Positions 50,548 to 59,796 are shown, counted from the first letter of the stretch. The stretch is DNA of 64,000 bases from Polaribacter sp. IC073 (GCF_007997075.1 NZ_VORS01000010.1:95222-159221); one strand, 5' to 3'. The notes: a model not told the origin generated them from the letters alone. Numbers and translations: made by a program.

Positions 50548-51629
50548 TGAACTCTAAAATAATAGCAACCGGAATTTTAAGAGCCATCGGAATTCTTCTA
50601 GGAGTTTTTCTTTTGGGCTATTTTTTATATGCAATTCAATCTGTAATTGTGTACATTATTATTGCAGGTGTTTTGTCTTTAATAGCAAGACCCATTATTT
50701 ATTTTTTAAGAACAAGGTTAAGGTTTCCTAATACAATTGCTGTTGTTTTTACAATGACATTAATGCTAGGGCTGTTAACAGGTTTAATTTTAATGTTTAT
50801 TCCTCTAATTGCAGAACAAGGGAAGAGTTTATCTTTGTTAGAAGTTGATAAATTGGAAAAAAATGTACAGCAAATTTTTAACCAAATTACATCTTATTTC
50901 TCGTCTAAAGGAATTGATGTTTTGGGTGAATTAAAAAACTTCGATATTGCGTCTCAGTTTAAAGAAATTCCTAATTTTTTAAATGCCGTTTTGGGGGCTG
51001 TTGGTACTATAAGTGTTGGTCTATTTTCTATTTTATTTATTTCTTTCTTCTTTATGAAAGACAATCAATTATTAAAAAATGGCGTAATGACAATTATACC
51101 AGATGAAACAGAAAGTAGGTTCTCAAAATCATTAGAAACTATTAATAATTTATTGTCTAGATATTTTATTGGTTTAATACTACAAATTACCATTCTATTT
51201 GTTTTATACACTTTTATATTACTTATTTTCGGTATTCATAATGCTGTTGTAATTGCATTTCTATGTGCGTTGTTAAACCTAATACCTTATGTTGGCCCAA
51301 TGATTGGGGCTGTAATTATGTTTATTTTATCGATGACAAGTAATATTGGTTTAGATTTTCAGCATGAAATTTTACCAACCACAATTTATGTAATGGTGGG
51401 TTATTTTATTGCGCAATTAATTGATAATTTTGTGAGTCAGCCAGTTATATTTTCAAAAACAACAAAATCACATCCTTTAGAAATTTTCTTAATTATAGTT
51501 ATTGGTGGTTTATTATTTGGTATTATTGGTATGATTACCGCTATACCATTATACACTGCTTTAAAAGTAATTCTGAAAGAGTTTTTATCTGAGAATAAAA
51601 TTGTAAAATCTTTAACAAAAAACCTCTAG
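50547..51629 (+). CDS. AI-2E/PerM family transporter
   Basis: A 360-residue inner-membrane protein of the AI-2E (PerM/TqsA) family. Pairs of helices near both ends flank a hydrophilic, coiled region (about 85-140, 'EQGKSLSLLEVDKLEKNVQQIF'), and 'LCALLNLIPYVGPMIGAVIMFILS' is the family's signature. Family members have been linked to autoinducer-2 or Na+(Li+)/H+ transport; neither can be decided here. Coupled to the upstream gene by TAATG and followed four bases later by the methyltransferase gene. Confidence 0.9.
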   Translation: MNSKIIATGILRAIGILLGVFLLGYFLYAIQSVIVYIIIAGVLSLIARPIIYFLRTRLRFPNTIAVVFTMTLMLGLLTGLILMFIPLIAEQGKSLSLLEVDKLEKNVQQIFNQITSYFSSKGIDVLGELKNFDIASQFKEIPNFLNAVLGAVGTISVGLFSILFISFFFMKDNQLLKNGVMTIIPDETESRFSKSLETINNLLSRYFIGLILQITILFVLYTFILLIFGIHNAVVIAFLCALLNLIPYVGPMIGAVIMFILSMTSNIGLDFQHEILPTTIYVMVGYFIAQLIDNFVSQPVIFSKTTKSHPLEIFLIIVIGGLLFGIIGMITAIPLYTALKVILKEFLSENKIVKSLTKNL

Positions 51630-51633
51630 TTTA

Positions 51634-52815
51634 TTGAATTTTAATCTTTTAAAACCAACTATTCAGGAGTTTATCTCGGCTAATTTAAAGGCAGATATTA
51701 CAAAACTCCTTTTTAAAGGAAGTCCTTTTGAAGGTGTTTCTGTCCAAGAATTAGCGAATCAAATTGTTGTGAAACAAAAGGCTGTTACTAAATTGTCTAC
51801 CTGGTTTGCTGCTGAAAATATTTATTATTCAGAAAAGGTTAGTATAGAGCAAACCTCTTCAGAAACTACAGCACAATACAAATCAAAAATTATTAAAGGT
51901 GCTTCAATTGTTGACATTACAGGTGGCTTTGGTGTGGATTGTTTCTATTTTTCTAAACAATTTAAAGAGGTAGTTCATTGTGAAATTAATGAAAAATTGT
52001 CTTCAATTGTAAAACATAATTATCAACAATTAAAAAAAGAAAATATTACTACCTTTTTTGGTGATGGTCTTCAATTTTTAAAAAACTCGGAAGCTAATTT
52101 TGATTGTATTTACATCGATCCATCAAGAAGAAACAATCTTAAAGGAAAAGTTTTTTTGCTGAAAGATTGTGTGCCAAATGTGCCAGAAAATATTGATTTT
52201 CTATTCAGTAAAACCCCTCAAATTTTACTTAAAAACTCTCCGATATTAGACATTACAAGTGCAATTAACGAACTAAAATTTGTAAAAGAAATTCATGTTA
52301 TTGCCATTCAGAATGAAGTAAAGGAGGTATTATTTTTATTAGAGAAAGATTACATAGAAGAGATTCATTTAAAAACGATTAATTTTCTAAAAAAAGGTAC
52401 TCAAGAATTCAATTTTAATTTGAATGAACATATACATTCAAACTATTCTGAGCCACTCACCTACTTGTATGAACCGAACGCTGCGATTTTAAAATCTGGC
52501 GGATTTCATCAAGTTTCAAAGCAATTAGGTGTTTTTAAGTTACATCAAAATTCTCATTTATACACTTCAGAAAAAATCATCAATTTTCCTGGGCGAGTCT
52601 TCAAAATAGAAAAGGTAATTTCTTACGATAAAAAGAAAATAGGCAAATTTCTAACAGATAAAAAAGCAAACATTACGACTCGAAATTTTCCAAAAACGGT
52701 TGCTTTAATCAGAAAAGAAACAAAAATAAAAGATGGTGGTACAACTTTCCTGTTTTTTTCTACAGATTTAAACAACAAACTCATTTGTCTTTTTTGTTCT
52801 AAAATTGAAAAATAA
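51634..52815 (+). CDS. SAM-dependent methyltransferase with THUMP-like domain, TTG start
   Basis: A 393-residue class I methyltransferase. After a helical N-terminus, the SAM motif I is 'IVDITGGFGVDCFYF', the acidic loop 'VVHCEINEKLSSIV' and the catalytic-type motif 'CIYIDPSRRNN'. The C-terminal part (about 300-393) fits the THUMP-like domain of this Bacteroidota family, which suggests an RNA substrate. The start codon appears to be TTG at 51634, four bases after the PerM stop: no ATG occurs in frame before the SAM domain, and 'NFNLLKPTIQEFI' resembles the normal beginning of such proteins. Confidence 0.85.
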   Translation: MNFNLLKPTIQEFISANLKADITKLLFKGSPFEGVSVQELANQIVVKQKAVTKLSTWFAAENIYYSEKVSIEQTSSETTAQYKSKIIKGASIVDITGGFGVDCFYFSKQFKEVVHCEINEKLSSIVKHNYQQLKKENITTFFGDGLQFLKNSEANFDCIYIDPSRRNNLKGKVFLLKDCVPNVPENIDFLFSKTPQILLKNSPILDITSAINELKFVKEIHVIAIQNEVKEVLFLLEKDYIEEIHLKTINFLKKGTQEFNFNLNEHIHSNYSEPLTYLYEPNAAILKSGGFHQVSKQLGVFKLHQNSHLYTSEKIINFPGRVFKIEKVISYDKKKIGKFLTDKKANITTRNFPKTVALIRKETKIKDGGTTFLFFSTDLNNKLICLFCSKIEK

Positions 52816-52865
52816 TGTAAGAACGTTAAAAGTGAACAGATCTTAAAAGCTAGCTCTATTTTTAG

Positions 52866-52873
52866 TAAATTTG
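52866..52873 (+). promoter_or_regulatory. Predicted fdhD promoter (-7 box)
   Basis: TAAATTTG lies 25 bases before the fdhD ATG in an 83-base spacer; no -33 match was seen. Confidence 0.45.
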
Positions 52874-52898
52874 TAGAGAAAGCCTAACTTTCTTCTGT

Positions 52899-53693
52899 AT
52901 GCAAACGTTAACCTATCAAGGAATAAAAATAACCAACAAACAACAAGCCACTGTTAACGATGTTTTAGTTGTAGAAGCTCCGTTGCAAATTAACATTAAC
53001 AACGAGGCTTACACGGTTGTAATGAGAACACCCGATGATGATTTTGAGCTAGTACGAGGTTTGCTGTATGCAGAAGATATTTATAAAAATTCTTTAAATT
53101 TTATTTTTGAAATAATCAAAGAAGAAAACGAGGTTCCTTCAATAATAAATGTAGTTATTCCTAAAGAAAATTTAGGCAAAGGATATTTAAACAAAAGAAC
53201 ATTATTATCTGTTTCTTCTTGTGGAATTTGCGGAAAACAAGAGTTAAAAGACATAAAGGTTGAAGGGGAAAAACTGATTCAAAACACTCCTTTTTCATCA
53301 GAAATTTTACACAAAATGTATGCTGAAATGAAAGGTTTTCAGGAAACATTTAAAACATCTGGCGGAAGTCATGCTGCCGCAATATTTAACAAGAAACATG
53401 CTTTACTAACCATAAAAGAAGATATTGGTAGACACAATGCTGTTGATAAAACAGTGGGAGATTTATTGATAAATAGCTCCTTAAAAGAAGCCAATTATCT
53501 ACTTGTAAGCGGGCGCGTTTCTTACGAAATTGTATCTAAAGCTTTTATTGCAAAAATTCCTATTATTGTTGCTGTTTCTGCCTGCTCTTCTTTGGCGGTA
53601 GATTTTGCAAAAGAATTCGGAATTTGTTTAATTGGTTTTACTAGGGAAGAAAAAATAACAATTTATTCGAATCCAGATTTTATAAAAAAATAG
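52899..53693 (+). CDS. fdhD: Formate dehydrogenase accessory sulfurtransferase FdhD
   Basis: FdhD transfers sulfur from a cysteine desulfurase to the molybdenum cofactor, needed for active formate dehydrogenase-type enzymes. The 264-residue protein has the sulfur-relay motif 'SSCGICGKQEL' (CxxC) and the cofactor-binding 'SGGSHAAAIF' and 'EDIGRHNAVDK' blocks, all intact. It lies four bases before a molybdopterin oxidoreductase gene, its presumed client. No molybdopterin synthesis genes are in the window. Confidence 0.95.
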   Translation: MQTLTYQGIKITNKQQATVNDVLVVEAPLQININNEAYTVVMRTPDDDFELVRGLLYAEDIYKNSLNFIFEIIKEENEVPSIINVVIPKENLGKGYLNKRTLLSVSSCGICGKQELKDIKVEGEKLIQNTPFSSEILHKMYAEMKGFQETFKTSGGSHAAAIFNKKHALLTIKEDIGRHNAVDKTVGDLLINSSLKEANYLLVSGRVSYEIVSKAFIAKIPIIVAVSACSSLAVDFAKEFGICLIGFTREEKITIYSNPDFIKK

Positions 53694-53697
53694 AAAA

Positions 53698-55989
53698 ATG
53701 TCTAAGAAAATAAGCGCACAAACACCAGAAAAGTTAACAGGAATTCAGTTAAAAAAAATCCCCACTTCTGCTGTGGGAATTAAAGCAATTGTATCTGCTT
53801 TATCGCATGTGAAAAATGAAGTTGGTCTTGTACAGGGGATTACGCTATTAAAAAACATCAACCAAAAAGATGGTTTCGATTGCCCAGGTTGTGCGTGGCC
53901 AGATCCTGATGCGAAGCGTGCTTTCTTAGCAGAATATTGTGAAAATGGCGCAAAAGCTGTTGCAGAAGAAGCGACTAAGAATAAAGTTTCTCCGTTGTTT
54001 TTTGCAACGCATTCTGTCGAAGAATTATCTCAGCTTTCTGATTATGAAATTGGTAAAAGTGGACGAATTACGCACCCCATGTATTTGCCTGAAGGAAAAG
54101 ATAATTATGAAGAAATTTCTTGGGAAGCAGCTTTTAAAATAGTGGGCGAGGAATTAAATTCTTTAAACTCTCCTGATGAAGCTATTTTTTACACATCTGG
54201 AAGAACAAGTAATGAAGCGGCATTTTTATATCAATTATTTGTGCGACAATTTGGTACAAATAACCTACCAGATTGTTCTAATATGTGCCACGAATCTAGT
54301 GGAAGCGCACTTTCTGAAACTTTAGGTATAGGAAAAGGTTCTGTTACTTTAGAAGATTTTAATCATGCCGATTTGGTTATTGTGATGGGGCAAAACCCTG
54401 GAACAAATCACCCGAGAATGTTAACTGCTTTAGGTGAGACAAAAAAACATGGCGGAAAAATTATTACTATAAATCCGTTACCAGAAGTAGGTTTAATGAA
54501 TTATAAAGATCCTCAAAACCCTTTAAAGTGGTTTGGTGCTGGTCAAGATTTAACCGACTTATTTCTACAAGTAAAAATTAATGGAGATGTTGCCCTATTA
54601 AAAATCATCTTAAAGTTGATGAAAGAAAAGGAAATAGAAAATCCTGGAAGTGTTTTTAATCATCAATTTATAGAAGAAAAAACGGCTGGTATTGATAAAA
54701 TGTTACAAGATCTCGATAATTATTCGATTGAAGAACTTGTTCCACAAACAGGAGTTTCGTTCGTAAAAATAAAAGAAGCTGCAGATCTTATTATTAACAA
54801 TGAAAAGATAATTATTTGTTGGGCTATGGGTTTAACGCAACATAAAAATGCGGTAGACAATATTAGAGAAATTGTAAACATCTTATTATTAAAAGGAAGT
54901 ATTGGTAAAAAAGGTGCAGGAACTTGTCCTGTTCGTGGACATTCTAATGTTCAAGGAGATAGAACTATGGGTATTTGGGAAAAAATGAGTACTTCTTTTC
55001 TAGACAAATTAGATGTTGAGTTCAATTTTAAATCACCTAGAAAACATGGTTTTGATGTTGTAAATTCCATTGAGGCAATGCATCAGAAAAAAGCTAAAGT
55101 ATTTATAGGAATGGGGGGTAATTTTGTTTCTGCAACGCCAGATACCGAGTTTACTGCAGCTGCATTAAAAAACTGCAATTTAACGGTTCAAATCTCTACA
55201 AAATTAAATAGGAGTCACATAATTACCGGTAAAAAAGCGTTGATTTTGCCTTGTTTAGGTCGCTCTGAAAAAGACTTTCAATCTTCTGGAGAACAATTTA
55301 TTACGGTAGAAAATTCTATGGGAGTTGTGCATCAATCTCATGGTCATTTAGAACCACATTCAGAAAAACTTTTAAGCGAGCCTGCAATTGTTGTTGGTTT
55401 GGCTAATGCTACTATAAAAAACCCCACAACAAATTGGTCTGCTTTTACGGCTAATTATGATTTAATTCGCGATAAGATTGAAGCTATAATTCCTGGTTTT
55501 GAGAATTATAATAAACGAGTTCGTGTAAAAGGCGGATTTTACCTACCAAATAATGCTAGAGAAAACAACTTCTCTCCTACTGAAACAGGAAAAGCAAATT
55601 TCACTTTAAATGAACCTTCTGATATTAAATTAGATAAGCATCAATTTATAATGATGACTATTCGAACGCATGACCAATACAATACGACTATTTATGGATT
55701 AAATGATAGGTATAGAGGTGTTTTAAATGAAAGAAGAGTTGTTTTTATGAATGAAGAAGATATGCATGAACAAAACTTAAAACAATTAGATTTAGTAGAT
55801 TTAAAAAGTCATTTTAATGGTGAAGAAAGAATTGCAAAAGGTTTTTTAGTTATAAAGTATAATATACCTAGACAGTGTACAGCTACATATTTTCCGGAAG
55901 CAAATGTTTTAGTACCTCTTAAAAGTGTTGCTAAAATAAGTAATACACCAACTTCTAAAACCGTTGTTATTAGTATTGTAAAAAGATAA
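53698..55989 (+). CDS. FdhF/YdeP-family molybdopterin oxidoreductase
   Basis: A 763-residue molybdenum bis-MGD enzyme of the FdhF/YdeP type. The N-terminus has 'GFDCPGCAWPDPDAKRAF' instead of the CxxCxxxC...C [4Fe-4S] motif of ordinary formate dehydrogenases. 'IFYTSGRTSNEAAFLYQLFVRQFGTNN' and 'DCSNMCHESSGSALSETLG' surround the molybdenum-ligand cysteine position; 'CPVRGHSNVQGDRTMGI' and the C-terminal molydopterin-binding domain follow. In E. coli YdeP contributes to acid resistance and its reaction is not settled. No electron-transfer subunit is nearby. Pairing with fdhD supports a sulfurated cofactor. Confidence 0.9.
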   Translation: MSKKISAQTPEKLTGIQLKKIPTSAVGIKAIVSALSHVKNEVGLVQGITLLKNINQKDGFDCPGCAWPDPDAKRAFLAEYCENGAKAVAEEATKNKVSPLFFATHSVEELSQLSDYEIGKSGRITHPMYLPEGKDNYEEISWEAAFKIVGEELNSLNSPDEAIFYTSGRTSNEAAFLYQLFVRQFGTNNLPDCSNMCHESSGSALSETLGIGKGSVTLEDFNHADLVIVMGQNPGTNHPRMLTALGETKKHGGKIITINPLPEVGLMNYKDPQNPLKWFGAGQDLTDLFLQVKINGDVALLKIILKLMKEKEIENPGSVFNHQFIEEKTAGIDKMLQDLDNYSIEELVPQTGVSFVKIKEAADLIINNEKIIICWAMGLTQHKNAVDNIREIVNILLLKGSIGKKGAGTCPVRGHSNVQGDRTMGIWEKMSTSFLDKLDVEFNFKSPRKHGFDVVNSIEAMHQKKAKVFIGMGGNFVSATPDTEFTAAALKNCNLTVQISTKLNRSHIITGKKALILPCLGRSEKDFQSSGEQFITVENSMGVVHQSHGHLEPHSEKLLSEPAIVVGLANATIKNPTTNWSAFTANYDLIRDKIEAIIPGFENYNKRVRVKGGFYLPNNARENNFSPTETGKANFTLNEPSDIKLDKHQFIMMTIRTHDQYNTTIYGLNDRYRGVLNERRVVFMNEEDMHEQNLKQLDLVDLKSHFNGEERIAKGFLVIKYNIPRQCTATYFPEANVLVPLKSVAKISNTPTSKTVVISIVKR

Positions 55990-56003
55990 TTTATATTTGT
56001 GAA

Positions 56004-57560
56004 ATGATTTTTAAAGACAAAATTTTGAGACACTTATTTCTTCTAATTATAGTAATGCTATCTAGTAATTATTCTGTTGCACAAACTAAAAAAATTCCAG
56101 AAAAGAAAACTCAAAAAGGGTTTGTAAAAACTGATTTTCTTTCTATAAATATGCCAGAGACACAAATACTAAATGAGCCAAACATGGGGTTTTCTGGGAT
56201 TCATTACAACATTTACTTAAATGAAAACTTTTATACTGGTGTTGGTATTTATGGCTCTGTAACTGGTAAAAGAGGCGGTTTTTTCACTTTAGGTATAAAT
56301 GCAGGGTTCAAAAAGTATTTAAATGAAAAATTATATATCGATACCGGCTTTCATTTTGGCGGTGGTGGTGGCGCTGGTGCACCAGATGGCGGTGGCGCGT
56401 TTATTTTACCACATGTAAACTTAGGGCACGATTTTAAGCACTTTTCATTAAATACAGGCTGGAGTTATGTCAACTTTTTTAATGAAGGTCTAATTAAAGG
56501 AAATCAATTAAATGTAGCTTTAGAAATTCCTTTAAATTTTAATTATTCAAGTTATAAAAATACAGAAAGTACGTTTTCTTCAGATGTTTTAAGAACATCT
56601 TCTTGGAATCAAAAGACAAAGAAAACCTCATTTATGTTACATTTTAATAATTTAGATGTAACGAAAGCAAATGCAAATGCAGCACAAATAATAGAAGGAA
56701 AAACAATTAGACTCGCTGGTTTTGAGTTTGCAAATTATTTATCAAAAAATTGGTTTGCTTTCTTAAAATTAGATGGTGCTTATAGCGGTATTAGAGCAGG
56801 TTATATGGATGTGCTTCTAGGTGCTGGATATCATTTTTCTTTTAATAAGAACCGCACGAATATTTTAACAAAACTTGGTATTGGTGCTGGTGGTGGTGGT
56901 GGTGTAGATTCTGATGGAGGTTTTCTGCTTTATCCAGATATTTCTATTGAACAAAAAATATTCAACAATGTTTATATTTCTTTAAATAAAGGATACTTAT
57001 TAACACCTAGTAGTATTTTTACAACTTCTACTTATGGTGTTGGTTTAAAGTATTATGTAGAAAGAAACGGTACTTTTTCAGATGAAAAAAAATTTAGCAA
57101 CGGTAAGTTTAAAGGTATTGAAATCGTTTTAAAGCAAGATTGGTATTTCAATGCTAAAAGAATGACTAATCCTACGCAAGATATGCATCAAATATCGTTA
57201 CAAGTTAATTTAGATTTGAATAAAAATTTATATGTCGCGGGTCAAACTTCGTTTGCGAACTTCGGTGATGCGGGTGCTTACGCAGAAGGGTTGATTGGAT
57301 TTGGTGTAAAAACGAATAATTTACTAGATAAAAATACTGCTTTTTTTACACAAATATTGGCAGGTGCTGCTGGTGGAGGAAACATAAGTACAGGTGAAGG
57401 CCTTATTATAAAACCAAGTATTGGACTTGACTATCAAATAAACAGCACTTTAAGCTTAAGAAGCGCACTTGGTTATGTAAAAGCAAAGGGAGGAGACCTA
57501 AGTAACCCTTTTATCAATTTTGGAATTAAATATTATTTTTCTTTTTTAAACATGGAATAG
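56004..57560 (+). CDS. Outer-membrane beta-barrel-like protein with repeated glycine-rich segments
   Basis: A 518-residue protein with a signal peptide (LFLLIIVMLSSNYSVAQ) and alternating aromatic-ended strands throughout, ending in 'INFGIKYYFSF', as expected for a barrel. Three glycine-rich turns recur about 175 residues apart: 'FGGGGGAGAPDGGGAF', 'GAGGGGGVDSDGGFLL' and 'GAAGGGNISTGEGLII', each followed by a strand of similar pattern. It may be built from three related blocks. I do not recognise the family. It lies 14 bases after the molybdoenzyme gene; TATATTTG at 55992-55999 lies so close to the ATG that a separate transcript would be nearly leaderless. Confidence 0.75.
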   Translation: MIFKDKILRHLFLLIIVMLSSNYSVAQTKKIPEKKTQKGFVKTDFLSINMPETQILNEPNMGFSGIHYNIYLNENFYTGVGIYGSVTGKRGGFFTLGINAGFKKYLNEKLYIDTGFHFGGGGGAGAPDGGGAFILPHVNLGHDFKHFSLNTGWSYVNFFNEGLIKGNQLNVALEIPLNFNYSSYKNTESTFSSDVLRTSSWNQKTKKTSFMLHFNNLDVTKANANAAQIIEGKTIRLAGFEFANYLSKNWFAFLKLDGAYSGIRAGYMDVLLGAGYHFSFNKNRTNILTKLGIGAGGGGGVDSDGGFLLYPDISIEQKIFNNVYISLNKGYLLTPSSIFTTSTYGVGLKYYVERNGTFSDEKKFSNGKFKGIEIVLKQDWYFNAKRMTNPTQDMHQISLQVNLDLNKNLYVAGQTSFANFGDAGAYAEGLIGFGVKTNNLLDKNTAFFTQILAGAAGGGNISTGEGLIIKPSIGLDYQINSTLSLRSALGYVKAKGGDLSNPFINFGIKYYFSFLNME

Positions 57561-57814
57561 ATTTGTGTATATTTGCTACTTCAATTAGAAATAGTTGGTA
57601 CTCCCTAATCAAATTTCCAATTACGTTCAAAAAAGGTTTGTTCTTAATAGTTCAAACTAATGCGAATTATAATACAATTAAAGCCCCCTAACTTTACATG
57701 TATTTTTGTGCTATTATTTTAATAGTTTCAGAAAAGCTAAAATACAATCCCTCTACAAAGTTGGTCTCTGAATTAAAGTAATAGTTTTTGTTTAAAAAAT
57801 AAAAATTATGTATT
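57561..57814. promoter_or_regulatory. 254-base spacer with two -7-like boxes
   Basis: TATATTTG at 57568-57575 and TATTTTTG at 57701-57708 both match TAnnTTTG on the plus strand. The second would give the small lipoprotein gene a leader of about 100 bases. No ORF, RNA gene or strong hairpin was seen. Confidence 0.4.
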
Positions 57815-58078
57815 ATGAAAAAAGTGTTATTTACCTTAGTACTTGTAGGCTCGTTATTAACTAGCTGCCAACCATTAAAAACAGAATTAGAACATTACCA
57901 GTCTAATAGAGCTGTTGTAGAAAACGAATTCCCTAATTATCACATTACCTCATTTAGACAATATAGTTATGTGTTTCAAGTGTCTAACCCAGAACACGTA
58001 ATTAAAGTAACATTAGACAATGCTAAAATTGTTAAAAGAGATACTTTAAAAGTGTTTTCATTGGTTTCAAAAAAATAG
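57815..58078 (+). CDS. Small lipoprotein of unknown function
   Basis: An 87-residue protein with a textbook lipoprotein signal (LFTLVLVGSLLTSC, Cys18) and a short soluble domain of about 65 residues: 'YQSNRAVVENEFPNYHITSFRQYSYVFQVSNPEHVIKVTLDNAKIVKRD'. The pattern of three or four strands suggests a small beta-sheet. No family is recognised. It has its own promoter-like boxes and a terminator, so it is probably monocistronic. Confidence 0.8.
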   Translation: MKKVLFTLVLVGSLLTSCQPLKTELEHYQSNRAVVENEFPNYHITSFRQYSYVFQVSNPEHVIKVTLDNAKIVKRDTLKVFSLVSKK

Positions 58079-58131
58079 CTGATCCTCACGATGCGTTTGT
58101 AAAGAGTTTGGCTTATACCTAACGTAACATA

Positions 58132-58164
58132 AATATAGCAACTAATATGGTTGCTATATTTTTT
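58132..58164 (+). terminator. Intrinsic terminator after the small lipoprotein gene
   Basis: Perfect 11-base arms AATATAGCAAC and GTTGCTATATT around a seven-base loop, followed by a T-run; located between two convergent genes. Confidence 0.85.
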
Positions 58165-58280
58165 AGATTGGTTTTAATAAAGAACACTCTTAATTAGTTG
58201 TCTCTTTAGACTTGTAGTTCTTAAATAATTTAAGCGCTACTTTTTACAGAACTCGTATCTAAAATAATTATCTGTTATGC

Positions 58281-59648
58281 CTAAATTTTAACGTAACTAT
58301 CTCTACCTCTTGAGGCTTCATCATTAATAAAGTCAAATAACATAAAACTACTATTAATTCCTGTTAATCTAACTTTATGAAGTGTATTACCTAATTCTGA
58401 ACTCCAAACAGCTTTAACTTTTATATGGTTATCTGTATACCCATAAATATAGTCTCCTCTCCTTTTATTTTCAAATAAAACTGTTTTCTCTTCACCCAAT
58501 TGGTTTTCATAGAATATTTTTAGTTTCCTTCGAGATAACTCTACAAGTACTTTTTTCCTTTTTTTACAAACACCTTTTGAAACAGTACCCTTCATATCAA
58601 ATGCTCTTGTTTTTCTCTTACTTGAATACGCAGTAGCAGTGAGGTAAGAGATATCTGCTTCTGATAGAAACTGTACAGTTTCATTAAAGAGTTCGTCTGT
58701 TTCCCCAGGAAAACCAACAATAATCTCGACAACTATATAAGCTTCTGGCATTATTTTCTTAATATTTAAAAATAGCTCCTTGTAAGCCTTTAAAGGAAAA
58801 GGACGATTCATCTTTTGTAATATGGTCTCACTTCCACTATCCATTTTTATACTAAAGTAAGGAGATAACCTTTGAGATTCTTTTATAAAGTTTAAAGTTC
58901 TGTCACTGAACATTGGGGTTGTAATTGACAAAAATGAAAATCGATGAACATCACCAATTTTATCAAGTTCATTTAATAAATCGAAAAAACTATGCGGATG
59001 GTTTAAGTTTCCTTTTTCTCCTGTACCGAAATCTCCAACATTATCACCTATTAAAACAATATCCTTAATCCCTTCATCTGCCATACTTTTAGCATTTGAC
59101 AAAATATTTTTTAAACTATCACTTCTAGAATTTCCTTTTAATAAAGGAATTAAGCAATAGGCACATTCATGATCACAGCCTTCTTGAATCTTTAAAGAAA
59201 CTCTACTTGTTTCTCTAGAAATATTTGATAAATAACCGTTGTTACTAGAATATTTAGAAAACCATGCCAAAAGAAGATAAAAGATAAGAGTCATAAAAAT
59301 CTCTATAGCTTCATAAATACCTATAAGGTCTGTGATAAATAGATGATGAATAATCATAAATAACATCCCTGCAGCAGCAATTTGAGAAATAACTACAGAA
59401 AAAATATTTCTCTGAAAAAGCAACATAGCTGCTACTAAATTTATTGAGGCAATTAAGATATAACAGTAAGTAACCCAGATTGGAGATTTATCGAATAGTT
59501 CTCTAATTGTTTCTGGTAAAAAATTTGAGAGAAAATCAATTGAAAAGAATCTAATACCCCACAAAAGGATAAAGAATAAACTAAGAACCACAGCAGTAAA
59601 AGCTCCAATTCTAAAGGGAACTAGCGTTTTATTTTTATAAGAAAGCAT
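58281..59648 (-). CDS. Membrane-anchored radical SAM protein: four-helix domain fused to an MtaB/MiaB-type radical SAM and TRAM-like region
   Basis: A 455-residue protein of unusual layout. Residues 1-135 contain four predicted transmembrane helices (about 10-32, 58-78, 82-105, 110-131). Residues 145-370 are a radical SAM domain very like MtaB, the tRNA t6A37 methylthiotransferase: cluster motif CDHECAYC (Cys158, 162, 165), 'LIPLLKGNSRSD', 'IVLIGDNVGDFG' and 'VVEIIVGFPGETDE'. Residues 370-440 resemble the TRAM tail ('RRGDYIYGYTDNHIKVKAVW'). The MTTase domain that holds the second Fe-S cluster is absent, and the membrane part has a single cysteine (Cys62), so ordinary methylthiotransfer is unlikely. 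The reading frame is open across the junction. Substrate unknown. Confidence 0.85.
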   Translation of the reverse strand: MLSYKNKTLVPFRIGAFTAVVLSLFFILLWGIRFFSIDFLSNFLPETIRELFDKSPIWVTYCYILIASINLVAAMLLFQRNIFSVVISQIAAAGMLFMIIHHLFITDLIGIYEAIEIFMTLIFYLLLAWFSKYSSNNGYLSNISRETSRVSLKIQEGCDHECAYCLIPLLKGNSRSDSLKNILSNAKSMADEGIKDIVLIGDNVGDFGTGEKGNLNHPHSFFDLLNELDKIGDVHRFSFLSITTPMFSDRTLNFIKESQRLSPYFSIKMDSGSETILQKMNRPFPLKAYKELFLNIKKIMPEAYIVVEIIVGFPGETDELFNETVQFLSEADISYLTATAYSSKRKTRAFDMKGTVSKGVCKKRKKVLVELSRRKLKIFYENQLGEEKTVLFENKRRGDYIYGYTDNHIKVKAVWSSELGNTLHKVRLTGINSSFMLFDFINDEASRGRDSYVKI

Positions 59649-59796
59649 AACAATTGGGGAATTATATGTGCCGAAAATACGAAATAAAGCCTAAAATAAG
59701 TATTAGAAATGCTCTTTTATTAAAAATAACTCAAATAGCAAACTAGAAACATACGAGTACAAAAAACCTATAGTTTTTATCAATCATCTTTATTCA

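Noticed and set aside
53698..55989. Selenocysteine-containing formate dehydrogenase
   Set aside because: There is no in-frame TGA and the metal-ligand position matches the cysteine-containing YdeP type.
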